Assembly: GCA_030745755.1 (NCBI GenBank)
Contig: JASLOA010000010.1
Coordinates: 52,583 to 116,582 of the forward strand
Source of the DNA: Kiritimatiellia bacterium
Lineage (GTDB): Bacteria > Verrucomicrobiota > Kiritimatiellia > UBA8416 > JABMPJ01
Reading direction: 5' to 3'
Length of the DNA: 64,000 nt
A program made the position numbers and the translations under genes. Under the pieces are notes generated by a model. That model ran no database searches, had not been told where the DNA came from, and worked only from the letters and a program-made list of their open reading frames with translations. Position 1 is the first letter of the stretch. The number at the start of each line of letters is the position of its first letter. Of the stretch, positions 29,518-38,383 are shown one piece after another.

Positions 29518-30720
29518 ATGGCGATATTGTCGAAGCGTCTATTAGATTCAGTCGGTCGCGACTATCGCGGGCGGCACGGACTTCGCATCCAGTTGATGGA
29601 TATTACCGGACAGGTCAGCGGCGGATCGGATGACCCGCTGGGGGCTCTCGACAACGCATCGCGCCGGCGCAACTACGCGTTGCAGCAGAGCATCAACCAG
29701 GGGGTGCCCTATATCTACGAAGCGGCACCGGGCATTGTTTCATGGATGGTCGCACTCGAGGACAAGCGACGGATATACGGAGGCTTGATAGGCGGCGAGG
29801 TGCTTGCGCTGGCAGAGGGACAGACCCTCAAGCCAACACGAAACTACCTTGTGAAGCATGGGCTTTCGCCGGGTGAAGCCGGCGATCTGCTGGAAGGCCT
29901 CCCGGTCTGGGACCCTTCCCGGACAGAATCGGCTGCAGCCGATCTGAGGGACATATTCTATCAGCAGAGCGGGTGGCATACGGAGCTGCTGGATGAGACT
30001 CGTCTCCGGCGCAGCCAGATGGAGCAGTTGAACCGGGCCATCGAGGACCAGCGGCGCGAAGGTCAACCGGCACTCTATGCGTTTGAGAAAGAGCGGATGC
30101 TGCTGACCACTATTCGCACGGGCGACCGGCCGGCAGCGCGCAGTCTGCTGAACGAGATGTTGTCCGTGATCTACATGTCCTCGCCCAAGCTGGTGGTGCT
30201 GCGCGCGCGGGCCGTGGAGCTATTGAGCTGCCTGTCGCGGGCAGCCATCGAAGATAACCCGCTCTTGGAGCCTATGATTGAGCGTAACCATGCCTGGACC
30301 GAGAAGCTGGTGGCGGCGCAAAGCTTCGAGGCACTCTCGCAGCAACTCATGGCCGCACTGGATGATTTCATCGACGCCATCTATCTTCAGGGCGTCAACC
30401 GCTCGAATGTCAAAGTATCGCAGGCCCTGGACTACATCGGCCGCCACTACACCGGGGCCATCTCCCTGCGTGACGTGGCTGACGAAGTAGGCTTGAGCCC
30501 ATGCCGAGTGGCCCACCTGATGAAGACCTATACCGGTCGCACGGTCATGCAACTGATCTACCAGATGCGCGTGAACCACGCGCAGAAGCTCCTCGCCAAC
30601 ACGACACAGAGCTGCACCGATATTGCCTACGAAGTGGGATTCAACGACCAGAGCTACTTCATCAAGCATTTCAAACGCCTGACAGGCACAACGCCCATGC
30701 GGTTCCGGCGTGCGGGGTAG
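29518..30720 (+). CDS. AraC family regulator with PocR-type sensory domain (paralogue 1)
   Basis: C-terminal double HTH (ISLRDVADEVGLSPCRVAHLMKTYTGRT...DIAYEVGFNDQSYFIKHFKRLTGTTPMRFRR); N-terminal PocR-like region. Confidence 0.88.
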   Translation: MAILSKRLLDSVGRDYRGRHGLRIQLMDITGQVSGGSDDPLGALDNASRRRNYALQQSINQGVPYIYEAAPGIVSWMVALEDKRRIYGGLIGGEVLALAEGQTLKPTRNYLVKHGLSPGEAGDLLEGLPVWDPSRTESAAADLRDIFYQQSGWHTELLDETRLRRSQMEQLNRAIEDQRREGQPALYAFEKERMLLTTIRTGDRPAARSLLNEMLSVIYMSSPKLVVLRARAVELLSCLSRAAIEDNPLLEPMIERNHAWTEKLVAAQSFEALSQQLMAALDDFIDAIYLQGVNRSNVKVSQALDYIGRHYTGAISLRDVADEVGLSPCRVAHLMKTYTGRTVMQLIYQMRVNHAQKLLANTTQSCTDIAYEVGFNDQSYFIKHFKRLTGTTPMRFRRAG

Positions 30721-30731
30721 TGCTCAGGACC

Positions 30732-31559
30732 CTAGTTCGCCATCGCCAGGGCCGGTGTGGCGGGATCGCTCATGGCGATCACGATTTCGCCGGCGCCCAT
30801 GCGACCGAAGTGCGGCGTCTGCCAGCCTGAAGTCTCACGCTTGACGCGGTTGCGGACATAGGCCGCCAGCTTCAGAGCCGAAACACCGCTGTTCCTCCCC
30901 CCGGAGCGGTGGAAGTAGTTGAGGATGTAGCGAGTGAACAGACCATGACCATCGGCTTCGAACGCGCGATCCAACGCACCGCCGGCGGTCAGCATCTGAA
31001 TACTCCGGGAGGAGGTCCAGTCGGTAGAATCTGTGGCAACTGAGATGCCAAACCCTGAGTAGCAGGAATCCATGATGAAGAGGCTGTGGCGGTTCGGCAT
31101 ACGATCGGCGGCGTCGCGCAGCTTCTGCATCGACAGACCGTCATCGGCCTCATGTCCGCGACGGGTCTCTACCGGCAGCAGGTAACCCATCTGGTTGCCG
31201 TTGGCATCGCTGCCGGTCCAGCCGTGGCCCGCGTAGAAGAATACGAACAGATCGTTCTTGCCGATTTCGTCGCCGACTTCCTTAAGAGCAGCTGTGATGT
31301 CATCGCGGCTGGCTTCTTCGTCGGTCAGCAGCAGGACTTTGTCGAATCCGTAGCTCTTGAAAACCTGGGACATCTCAACCGCATCGTTGACCGAGCAGGA
31401 GAGGGGAGCGTAGGAGGGATAGTCGTTGATGCCGACGCAAACGGCGATCCGGCGGCTGTAGGCCTGCCCCGCCGCATGGCTCACGACCGTGGCGGCCAGA
31501 ATGAATGTTGCAGCCGCTGTCAGCGTCCGCCCGATCATGTTGTTGCTTTTGAGTGTCAT
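30732..31559 (-). CDS. Secreted caspase-like protein (peptidase C14 / metacaspase family)
   Basis: Catalytic His (LFVFFYAGHGWTG) and Cys (LFIMDSCYSGFG) motifs; signal peptide (IGRTLTAAATFILAATVVSHAAGQ); start at MTLKSNN because the ORF-track start (31601) lies inside the sigma-54 promoter. Confidence 0.93.
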   Translation of the reverse strand: MTLKSNNMIGRTLTAAATFILAATVVSHAAGQAYSRRIAVCVGINDYPSYAPLSCSVNDAVEMSQVFKSYGFDKVLLLTDEEASRDDITAALKEVGDEIGKNDLFVFFYAGHGWTGSDANGNQMGYLLPVETRRGHEADDGLSMQKLRDAADRMPNRHSLFIMDSCYSGFGISVATDSTDWTSSRSIQMLTAGGALDRAFEADGHGLFTRYILNYFHRSGGRNSGVSALKLAAYVRNRVKRETSGWQTPHFGRMGAGEIVIAMSDPATPALAMAN

Positions 31560-31597
31560 CCTTTTTACTCCCACGCTCGCTTGTGCGGCTATATATC

Positions 31598-31612
31598 GCA
31601 ACGAGCGTGCCA
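31598..31612 (-). promoter_or_regulatory. Sigma-54 (-24/-12) promoter of the caspase-like gene: TGGCACGCTCGTTGC
   Basis: + strand gcaacgagcgtgcca; exact match to TGGCACG-N4-TTGC; 38 nt upstream of the ATG at 31559. Confidence 0.88.
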
Positions 31613-31628
31613 GGATGACTCAAGTTTT

Positions 31629-31658
31629 TATAACGTACTCCTTTATAACTAGTTACAA
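31629..31658 (-). promoter_or_regulatory. Candidate activator box TTGTAACTAGTT..., inverted half-sites TGTAAC-N17-GTTATA
   Basis: 12 nt identical to 54111-54122, same half-site spacing and same distance to the -24 element. Confidence 0.6.
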
Positions 31659-31688
31659 AAAATGGCGCCCCGGAAATACAGGGCGCCA
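31657..31688 (-). terminator. Rho-independent terminator of the upstream regulator gene
   Basis: Minus strand tggcgccctgtatttccggggcgccaTTTTTT: stem plus T-run. Confidence 0.88.
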
Positions 31689-31722
31689 TGCATGTGTAAA
31701 AGCTGTACAGTGTCAAAAAATG

Positions 31723-33156
31723 TTACGGTTGATCTTCCTCCTGCGCGCGCATGTTTTTGAGGTGCCGATTCAGGGTCTGGCGAGTAATGCCGAGGAGCTG
31801 TGAAGCCATGGTCTGGTTGCCATCCGTGCGGCGCAGGGCCTCCTCAATGAGGAGTCGTTCAGCCTGTCGTATCGAGGGCAGGGGCTGATCCGGACTCAGA
31901 AAATCAGGGCTGGGTACGGGAAGTGCGGGTAACTCAGGGACAGATCCCTGTTCGCGAGAGATCGCATCCCTGAATGTGCTCATCGACAGCACGCCGCTCT
32001 TATGGGTGCTGACGGCGTCGTAACACATAGCCTCCAACTCGCGAATATTGCCGGGGAAGCTGTAGGTCGAAAGGAGTGTAACTAATTCAGGCGGCGGCGT
32101 GGGTTTCTTCTTCTTCATCTCCGTGGCCGAGCGCGCCAGGAAATGGTCTAACAGGCGGGGCAGGTCTCCCCGCCGCTCGCGAAGCGGGGGGGCATTAACA
32201 TGGTGGGAGCGCAACCGGAAGTAGAGGTCCTCCCTGAAATCGCCGGACCGCTGCAACGTCTGCAGGTCCCGGTTCGTCGCCACTACAATACGGGCGTTGG
32301 TACGTTTGGCGCTATCGGAACCCAGCGCGAAATACTCTCGCTCCTGCACCAACCTCAGCAGCTTGACCTGCGACATGCTGTTCAGGTCGCCAATTTCGTC
32401 CAGGAAGAGCGTGCCCCCTTCGGCCCGTTCGATCAGGCCTTTACGCACATCCATGGCACCGGTAAAGGCGCCCTTGACGTGGCCGAAGAGCGTGTCGGAG
32501 AAGACGTTGTCATCCAGTCCGGCAATATTGACCGGAATGAACTCGCCGGTCCGCCCGCTGGACTGATGAATGGCCCGCGCGATCAGTTCCTTGCCAACAC
32601 CGGTCTCGCCCGTTACCAGGATGGGCTGGGGGGTGCCGGCGATGGCCTCTATGTACTGGAACAGCGACCGCATACCAGCATCGCTCGTGACAATATCACT
32701 GAATGCATCTGGCTGGGTCAATTCGGTTGAGAGCAGGTGCTGAGTGAGCAAGGCATTCTCGCGGCGCACATCCCGCACATCGAGCGCGCGGCGCAGGCCG
32801 GTGAGCAAGTGCTCTTCCTTGACGGGCTTGACCATGTAATCGAACGCACCGGCGCGCATGCACTTGACAGCCGTATCGACTTCGTCCACGCCGGTCACAA
32901 CGATTACCGGCAAGTCAGGGTGGCGCTGCACAATGCGGGGCAGAACATCCCGGCCGGAGAGGCGGGGCATATTCAGGTCGAGCAACACGGCATCGAATTC
33001 ATGCTCCTTCATAAGCGCATCCACACCGGCGCCATCTTCGCAGGTTATGACATTTGTGATGCCATCGGCACGCAGCGTATAGACGTAGTTGCGGAGCAGA
33101 TCCTTATCATCGTCGACCAGGAGAACGGGATGCACCGGAAAGGCGGGTGTACTCAT
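31723..33156 (-). CDS. Sigma-54-dependent response regulator (NtrC family)
   Basis: Receiver (LLVDDDKDLLRNYVYTLRADG...VLLDLNMPRLSGRDVLP), VTGETGVGKELIARAIH, GAFTGAMD, Fis HTH (TDGNQTMASQLLGITRQTLNRHLKNM). Confidence 0.96.
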   Translation of the reverse strand: MSTPAFPVHPVLLVDDDKDLLRNYVYTLRADGITNVITCEDGAGVDALMKEHEFDAVLLDLNMPRLSGRDVLPRIVQRHPDLPVIVVTGVDEVDTAVKCMRAGAFDYMVKPVKEEHLLTGLRRALDVRDVRRENALLTQHLLSTELTQPDAFSDIVTSDAGMRSLFQYIEAIAGTPQPILVTGETGVGKELIARAIHQSSGRTGEFIPVNIAGLDDNVFSDTLFGHVKGAFTGAMDVRKGLIERAEGGTLFLDEIGDLNSMSQVKLLRLVQEREYFALGSDSAKRTNARIVVATNRDLQTLQRSGDFREDLYFRLRSHHVNAPPLRERRGDLPRLLDHFLARSATEMKKKKPTPPPELVTLLSTYSFPGNIRELEAMCYDAVSTHKSGVLSMSTFRDAISREQGSVPELPALPVPSPDFLSPDQPLPSIRQAERLLIEEALRRTDGNQTMASQLLGITRQTLNRHLKNMRAQEEDQP

Positions 33157-34358
33157 GCCGTCTCTTCCTCGCTACCCCTGGGTACGGGCAGGGCGATGGT
33201 GACCAGTGTGCCGCGACCTCCGGCGGAACTGAAGACCAGTGCACCGCCGTGGGTTTCAACGATCTGCCGCGAGATGGAAAGCCCCAAGCCGGTACCGCCG
33301 GTATCGTGCTTGGTTGTGAAGAAGGGGTCTGTTATCTGGGAAACGGCCTCGGGGGGAATGCCGACACCCTCGTCCTGCACCATGATATGCACCTCGTTAG
33401 CGGCCGGGTTGTAAGCCGTTGAAAGCGAGATGGCACAGTCCTGGTTGGGAACCGCCTGGCAGGCATTGCTGAGAAGGTTGATCACCACCTGTTCAATTCT
33501 TCGTGCCGCACCTTTCACGGGGGGCAGGTCGTCGGCACACGTCACACTGAAGTGATGCGTCGCCTTGCTTATCGTTGAGTTCATCAGCTCGGAAGCGCCC
33601 TGCACCACCGCATTGACGTCAAAGAGGTCGCGCACTTCGCCATCTTCTTTGCGGGCGTAATTCTTCAGATCCGACACCAGCCGGTTGATGCGCTCCGCCG
33701 CGCGGTAACAGGAAGCCACCATCTCCGGTATGTCTTCCCGGATTTCGCTGTAGGGACCGATCCCAAGGTCGAAGTCGCCTTCCTTCTCTTTGTGTTCGTC
33801 CAGAACGGGAAGCAGGTCATCCGTGATGCGGCGGATCGTCTTCAGGCTGAGCAACATGACGTTGTTGGGGTTGCTGACTTCATGGGCCACCCCGGACACC
33901 AGTGTGCCGAGTGCGGCCAGCTTCTGGGCCTGAACCAGTTGAGCCTCGGCGCGCTTGTGCTCCGTGATGTCCTGGCGGATCACGATGGCGCCGTGCGTGA
34001 ACGGCGCCAGGGTGTACGCGAAGATATGCCCGCCCGAGCGTACATCAGATACTTCGCGCACCACGTTCTGTTCGAGCGTCTTCTTCAGTTCGCTCTTCAT
34101 GATGATGTCGCACTCGGAGTCGCCGGAAAAAAGAACACGCCCGAGCTCCGGCAGGGAGTCGTGGGCATGACGGCGCGCCAGGTTGCTCTTCACCACTTTG
34201 CCTTCACGGTCCACCACGGTGATGGCGGAAGGGTTATGCTGGAAGAGGGCGAAGTTGAATGCTTCCTTTTCATGGCATTCGCGCAGCACGTTGCCCAGGT
34301 CACGGCGGTCACTGCTCTCGTTGTTCCCGTTGTCGTCTGTCATGTCGGTGCACTCCAT
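33153..34358 (-). CDS. PAS-domain sensor histidine kinase partnered with the downstream regulator
   Basis: VSGVAHEVSNPNNVMLLSLKTIRR H-box; NLLSNACQAVPNQ...DEGVGIPPEAVSQITDPFFTTKHDTGGTGLGLSISRQIVETHGG; 4-nt overlap with regulator gene. Confidence 0.95.
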   Translation of the reverse strand: MECTDMTDDNGNNESSDRRDLGNVLRECHEKEAFNFALFQHNPSAITVVDREGKVVKSNLARRHAHDSLPELGRVLFSGDSECDIIMKSELKKTLEQNVVREVSDVRSGGHIFAYTLAPFTHGAIVIRQDITEHKRAEAQLVQAQKLAALGTLVSGVAHEVSNPNNVMLLSLKTIRRITDDLLPVLDEHKEKEGDFDLGIGPYSEIREDIPEMVASCYRAAERINRLVSDLKNYARKEDGEVRDLFDVNAVVQGASELMNSTISKATHHFSVTCADDLPPVKGAARRIEQVVINLLSNACQAVPNQDCAISLSTAYNPAANEVHIMVQDEGVGIPPEAVSQITDPFFTTKHDTGGTGLGLSISRQIVETHGGALVFSSAGGRGTLVTIALPVPRGSEEETA

Positions 34359-34449
34359 GTTCGGGGTCGAGACATACTAGCGAGTCATGCCACCCAAATC
34401 CACCGGAAAAAAGGGCCACAGTCATACCGGGCTCTACCCCACCCCAGGC

Positions 34450-34479
34450 AAGGTAGGGCCCGACCTCCGGGCGGGCCGC
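34450..34479. repeat. aaggtagggcccgacctccgggcgggccgc repeat (second copy)
   Basis: 30 nt identical to 27153-27182. Confidence 0.85.
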
Positions 34480-34493
34480 GGGGAGGTCAAGCG

Positions 34494-35711
34494 CTACGCA
34501 ATCCCGCGACGTTCCCGCCGGTACCTGGCGGGCGTTGTGCCGGTCATTTCCCGGAATTGACGCGTGAAGAAACTCTGGTCGGAAAACCCCACCTCGTAGG
34601 CGATCTCGGCACAGGTGAGGGACGTCTCTTCGAGCAGGTGCCGCGCCTTCTCCGAGCGCAGCCGCTTGACATGCTGCAGGATGGTTCGCCCCGTGTAGTC
34701 CTTCACCATGTGGGCAATCCGGAACGTGCTAAGGTCTACCTGCTCCGCAACATCCTTGAGTCGAATATCTTCGGTGTAGTGCGTGGCGACGTAGTCGAGC
34801 GCCTTACGCACCTTCTTGTTGGTGCGACCATAGCCCTGTTCGAAGATGCTATCCATGAAATCGTCAAGTGCCTGGCGCACCACTTTACACAAGGCCTCGA
34901 ATCCCTCGGTGCTGAAAACCTGCTCCATCCATTTCTGCTGTCGTTCCAGCAACGGTTCCAGCAGCGGACTGTCCTCCACCGCGGCCCGTACGAGGTAGCC
35001 CATCATCTCGATGATGCGGGCCCGGATCACCGCCTCCCGTGGCGAGTAGAGATAGATCGCCGCCAGCATCGTATTCAACATGCTACGTGCACCGGCCCGG
35101 TTGCCTACACGGATCAGCGAAAGAAGAATGCGCTCCTCTTCAAGCGGATAGGCGCGGTCCGGCCGACGTTTCCGTTCATGGATGGCCTCGGCGATCTGGC
35201 GTTGCTGCAGCGCGTCGGCCCGGTTGCGGGTCAGAAGGGTGGGTGTCCATCCGCTAACCTGGTAGAACAGCTCAAAAAGACTGGCTGCAGCTTCATGTAC
35301 CCGTGGCTGTGGCCAGGCGGGAATCCTGCCGACATAGGCAGCGGCCGATTTGCGGCCGACCCCGGCCGAGACAATGTAGTTGACCAGCTCAGTCGTATCC
35401 GCTGCATCACCCTCGATGCGGACTTCCCCGCCGCTGAGTCCCCCCTCCACCGATTCCCCGTACACGAGCGGCACAATCCATGTCATGAGACCCGGAGCCA
35501 TGAAGAACGCGTACGGATCTCCCCAGCGCACGGCCTCCTGGAGGGCATGTGATCGCGCCTGACAGAAGACGGCGTTGTTGTGCAACGTCGAACTGCGGCC
35601 CTGATCCGTGATGGTCCCGTCTGCGGCAACCGGCAGACAGGTCAAGCCGTACTCGTTCCGGTAGGCCCGGTGGAGCTGCGTCATCGTGTTGGCCGAGAGT
35701 CGAGAGGTCAT
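34494..35711 (-). CDS. AraC family regulator with PocR-type sensory domain (paralogue 2)
   Basis: IRLKDVAEQVDLSTFRIAHMVKDYTGRTILQHVKRLR...IAYEVGFSDQSFFTRQFREMTGTTPARYRRE; collinear similarity to 29518-30720. Confidence 0.88.
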   Translation of the reverse strand: MTSRLSANTMTQLHRAYRNEYGLTCLPVAADGTITDQGRSSTLHNNAVFCQARSHALQEAVRWGDPYAFFMAPGLMTWIVPLVYGESVEGGLSGGEVRIEGDAADTTELVNYIVSAGVGRKSAAAYVGRIPAWPQPRVHEAAASLFELFYQVSGWTPTLLTRNRADALQQRQIAEAIHERKRRPDRAYPLEEERILLSLIRVGNRAGARSMLNTMLAAIYLYSPREAVIRARIIEMMGYLVRAAVEDSPLLEPLLERQQKWMEQVFSTEGFEALCKVVRQALDDFMDSIFEQGYGRTNKKVRKALDYVATHYTEDIRLKDVAEQVDLSTFRIAHMVKDYTGRTILQHVKRLRSEKARHLLEETSLTCAEIAYEVGFSDQSFFTRQFREMTGTTPARYRRERRGIA

Positions 35712-35826
35712 GGTGGTGGATTGCTTCCTGATCGTGGAACACTAGCACGGCCATGGCCGAGAGGTCACGGGCGATATGCTGCTTATGACTGGTAACAGCT
35801 CGCCGCATCCGGTTATCGTTCCGGCT

Positions 35827-36909
35827 ATGACCACCACCGACTCCCAGGGCATACGTTGCGCACTGCTGCGCTGGTTCGATCGTCACCGGCGCCCCATGCC
35901 GTGGCGCAACGACCCGCATCCTTACAAAGTATGGATCAGCGAAATCATGCTGCAGCAGACACAGGTTGCCACGGTTATACCCTACTTCGAACGGTTCATT
36001 ACACGCTTTCCTGCCATCGGAGATCTCGCCGCAGCCAACTTGCAGGCCGTACTGGAGATCTGGCAGGGACTCGGTTATTACTCGCGCGCCCGCAACCTGC
36101 ACAAGGCCGCCCGGATAGTGATGAACGAGCGGGGCGGCGAACTACCGCGCACGGCAGGCGACTGGCAAACGCTGCCCGGAATCGGCCCCTATGCCGCCGG
36201 CGCCATTGCCAGCATCTGCCATAACGAAGTGGTCCCGGCTGTCGACGGGAATGTGGTCCGCGTCTTCACGCGGCTGCTAGGGATTCAGAAGGACTCCACG
36301 AAGCCCGCCGTGCGCCGCGAACTGACAGAAACAGTGGCCACCGTCATCGCGCCGCATCGTGCCGGTGATTTCAATCAGGCCATAATGGAACTGGGCGCGC
36401 TGGTATGCAAGCCACGCAATCCCAACTGCGCGCACTGCCCCCTGAGGCGCCGATGTGTCGCACGTGCCGAGGGATTGACCGCCACCATTCCCGTGCGCCC
36501 CTCGCGCAAACCCGTTCCGCACATCGATGTCGCCGCCTGTGTAATCCGCCGTGGCAATCGACTCCTGATCGCCCGCCGTCGCCCCGACCAGATGCTGGGC
36601 GGTTTGTGGGAGTTTCCCGGCGGCAAGCAAGAGCCCGACGAGACCCTTGAGCAGACCGCCATCCGCGAGATTGCCGAAGAGATAGGAATCGAGATTCGCG
36701 TCGTGCGCAAGCTGGGAGCCATCAAACACGCCTTCAGCCATTTCAAGATGACCTTGCACGTCTTCGAGTGTCGCCCCCAGCGCGGCCGCGCCCGTGCCGT
36801 TACAGTCGATGCTGTCAAGTGGGTAGGTATCGACGAGCTCAACGCCTACCCATTCCCCGCCGCCGACCAAAAGATCATCCGTTGGCTCACCGCCCCCCCG
36901 GCAGAATAG
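35827..36909 (+). CDS. mutY: A/G-specific adenine glycosylase with C-terminal NUDIX-like domain
   Basis: EIMLQQTQVATVIPYFERF...LPGIGPYAAGAIASI...VDGNVVRVFTRL...C-X6-C-X2-C-X5-C FeS motif; GLWEFPGGKQEPDETLEQTAIREIAEEIGIE. Confidence 0.96.
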   Translation: MTTTDSQGIRCALLRWFDRHRRPMPWRNDPHPYKVWISEIMLQQTQVATVIPYFERFITRFPAIGDLAAANLQAVLEIWQGLGYYSRARNLHKAARIVMNERGGELPRTAGDWQTLPGIGPYAAGAIASICHNEVVPAVDGNVVRVFTRLLGIQKDSTKPAVRRELTETVATVIAPHRAGDFNQAIMELGALVCKPRNPNCAHCPLRRRCVARAEGLTATIPVRPSRKPVPHIDVAACVIRRGNRLLIARRRPDQMLGGLWEFPGGKQEPDETLEQTAIREIAEEIGIEIRVVRKLGAIKHAFSHFKMTLHVFECRPQRGRARAVTVDAVKWVGIDELNAYPFPAADQKIIRWLTAPPAE

Positions 36910-36981
36910 TCCCCACCCCCGTTGCGCCCCCCGCAACAACCCAAACAGCCCCACCACCACAGAGCCCAAGAGCCAGGAAAT

Positions 36982-37002
36982 GCGTGTCATAATTGACCAC
37001 GA
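36982..37002. repeat. Left half of imperfect palindrome copy 1 (gcgtgtcataattgaccacga | tcgtagcaaaatctgacacgc, 36982-37023)
   Basis: Diverged copy of 37148-37189; 16/21 arm pairing. Confidence 0.65.
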
Positions 37003-37147
37003 TCGTAGCAAAATCTGACACGCTGATACTTACATGTGCTGCGGGCGATGTGCGCTCTATTTGCGCGCCTACATGGATAACAATCAATAATAGAAGCTAT
37101 TTGAGAGGATGACCTCTTGCATATCCAGCACCACGAAGCTCCTCATT

Positions 37148-37189
37148 AGCGTGTCATAATTGGCCACGATCGTGGCTAATTATGACACG
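37148..37189. repeat. 42-bp near-perfect palindrome GCGTGTCATAATTGGCCACGA|TCGTGGCTAATTATGACACGC
   Basis: 20/21 arm pairing by direct reading. Confidence 0.88.
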
Positions 37190-37339
37190 CCTTTGCTTAT
37201 GTGTATTGTAGGCGGTATGGGGTTGGGGCGTTGGTGGTGATGGTTGTTGGAGAGGAAAGGAGGGGGGGTGTTTGGTCTGTGGACTTGCCTTATAGGGGAG
37301 GTACTGATAAAGACAGCCCCCAAATGAAGGAGTTCTACG

Positions 37340-38383
37340 ATGGATGAGGCTTTGCAGGTCGGTGTGATCGGACTGGGAATGGGACGCCATCATGTGGCCG
37401 GATTTAACGCGCATTCGCAGGCCAAAGTCGTGGCTATTTGCGATCAGCAGGAAGACCGACTGGCCGAAATTGGTGATCAGAACAATGTGCCGGGGCGCTA
37501 TACCGATGCGGCCGAAATGATCGCTGAGGAGAACCTGGATATCGTCTCAATCGCGACGCCCAACACCTTCCACCACGCCTACACGCTGATGGCGTTTGAA
37601 GCCGGGGCCCACGTCTTCTGTGAAAAGCCGATGGCGATGAATGCGCACGAGGCCCGCGAGATGATCGAAGCCGGGCGGGCGGCGGACAAGCGCCTCATGA
37701 TCAATTTCTCCTACCGCTTCAGCCCACAGTCCTGGGCGCTTAAGAACGAGGTCGACCGGGGCACGCTGGGCGATATCTACTATGCGCGCACGCAGTGGCT
37801 GCGTCGACGCGGCATGCCGGGGTTTGGCGGCTGGTTCGGCACCAAGGCCCTTTCGGGCGGCGGTCCCCTGATCGACCTGGGCGTGCATCGCCTCGATCTG
37901 GCTCTCTGGCTGATGGGCTACCCGCGCCCCGTCTGGGTCATGGGCAGTACCTACAACCACATTGCCTCGGAGCTGGCCCGACAGCAGGGCAAGGCTTTCG
38001 ACGTCGAAGACATGGCCGTCGCTCTTATCACCTTCGAAAACGGCGCCACGCTGGAGTTGGAAGCCAGTTGGGCGGCCAATATCGCAGAGGAGGAGCTGAT
38101 GCAGACACGTCTGCTCGGAACCAAGGCCGGCCTGCTGCAACACAACGTTAACGGCACCTACGATTTTGAGGCCACGATTTACCAGGAACGCGATGGGGCG
38201 CATTACGACATGAAACTCCGCCCCCCTGTACCGGGTGTCACCAGCCCAATGGCCCACTTCGTGGATGCCCTGCTGGCTGACCGTCCCCATATCGCGACCG
38301 GTGAAGAGGGATTGATTGTTATGGAACTTCTAGATGCTATCTATGAAAGCGGTGCTAAAGGCGAACCAATAAGGATCCAGTAG
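37340..38383 (+). CDS. Gfo/Idh/MocA family oxidoreductase
   Basis: VGVIGLGMGRHHVAGFNAHSQAKVVAICD; CEKPMAMN. Confidence 0.95.
   Translation: MDEALQVGVIGLGMGRHHVAGFNAHSQAKVVAICDQQEDRLAEIGDQNNVPGRYTDAAEMIAEENLDIVSIATPNTFHHAYTLMAFEAGAHVFCEKPMAMNAHEAREMIEAGRAADKRLMINFSYRFSPQSWALKNEVDRGTLGDIYYARTQWLRRRGMPGFGGWFGTKALSGGGPLIDLGVHRLDLALWLMGYPRPVWVMGSTYNHIASELARQQGKAFDVEDMAVALITFENGATLELEASWAANIAEEELMQTRLLGTKAGLLQHNVNGTYDFEATIYQERDGAHYDMKLRPPVPGVTSPMAHFVDALLADRPHIATGEEGLIVMELLDAIYESGAKGEPIRIQ

Noticed and set aside
33792-35552. 586-aa plus-strand ORF
   Set aside because: Lies antisense to a clear histidine kinase and AraC regulator; low-complexity His/Arg-rich translation typical of mirror ORFs in GC-rich DNA.
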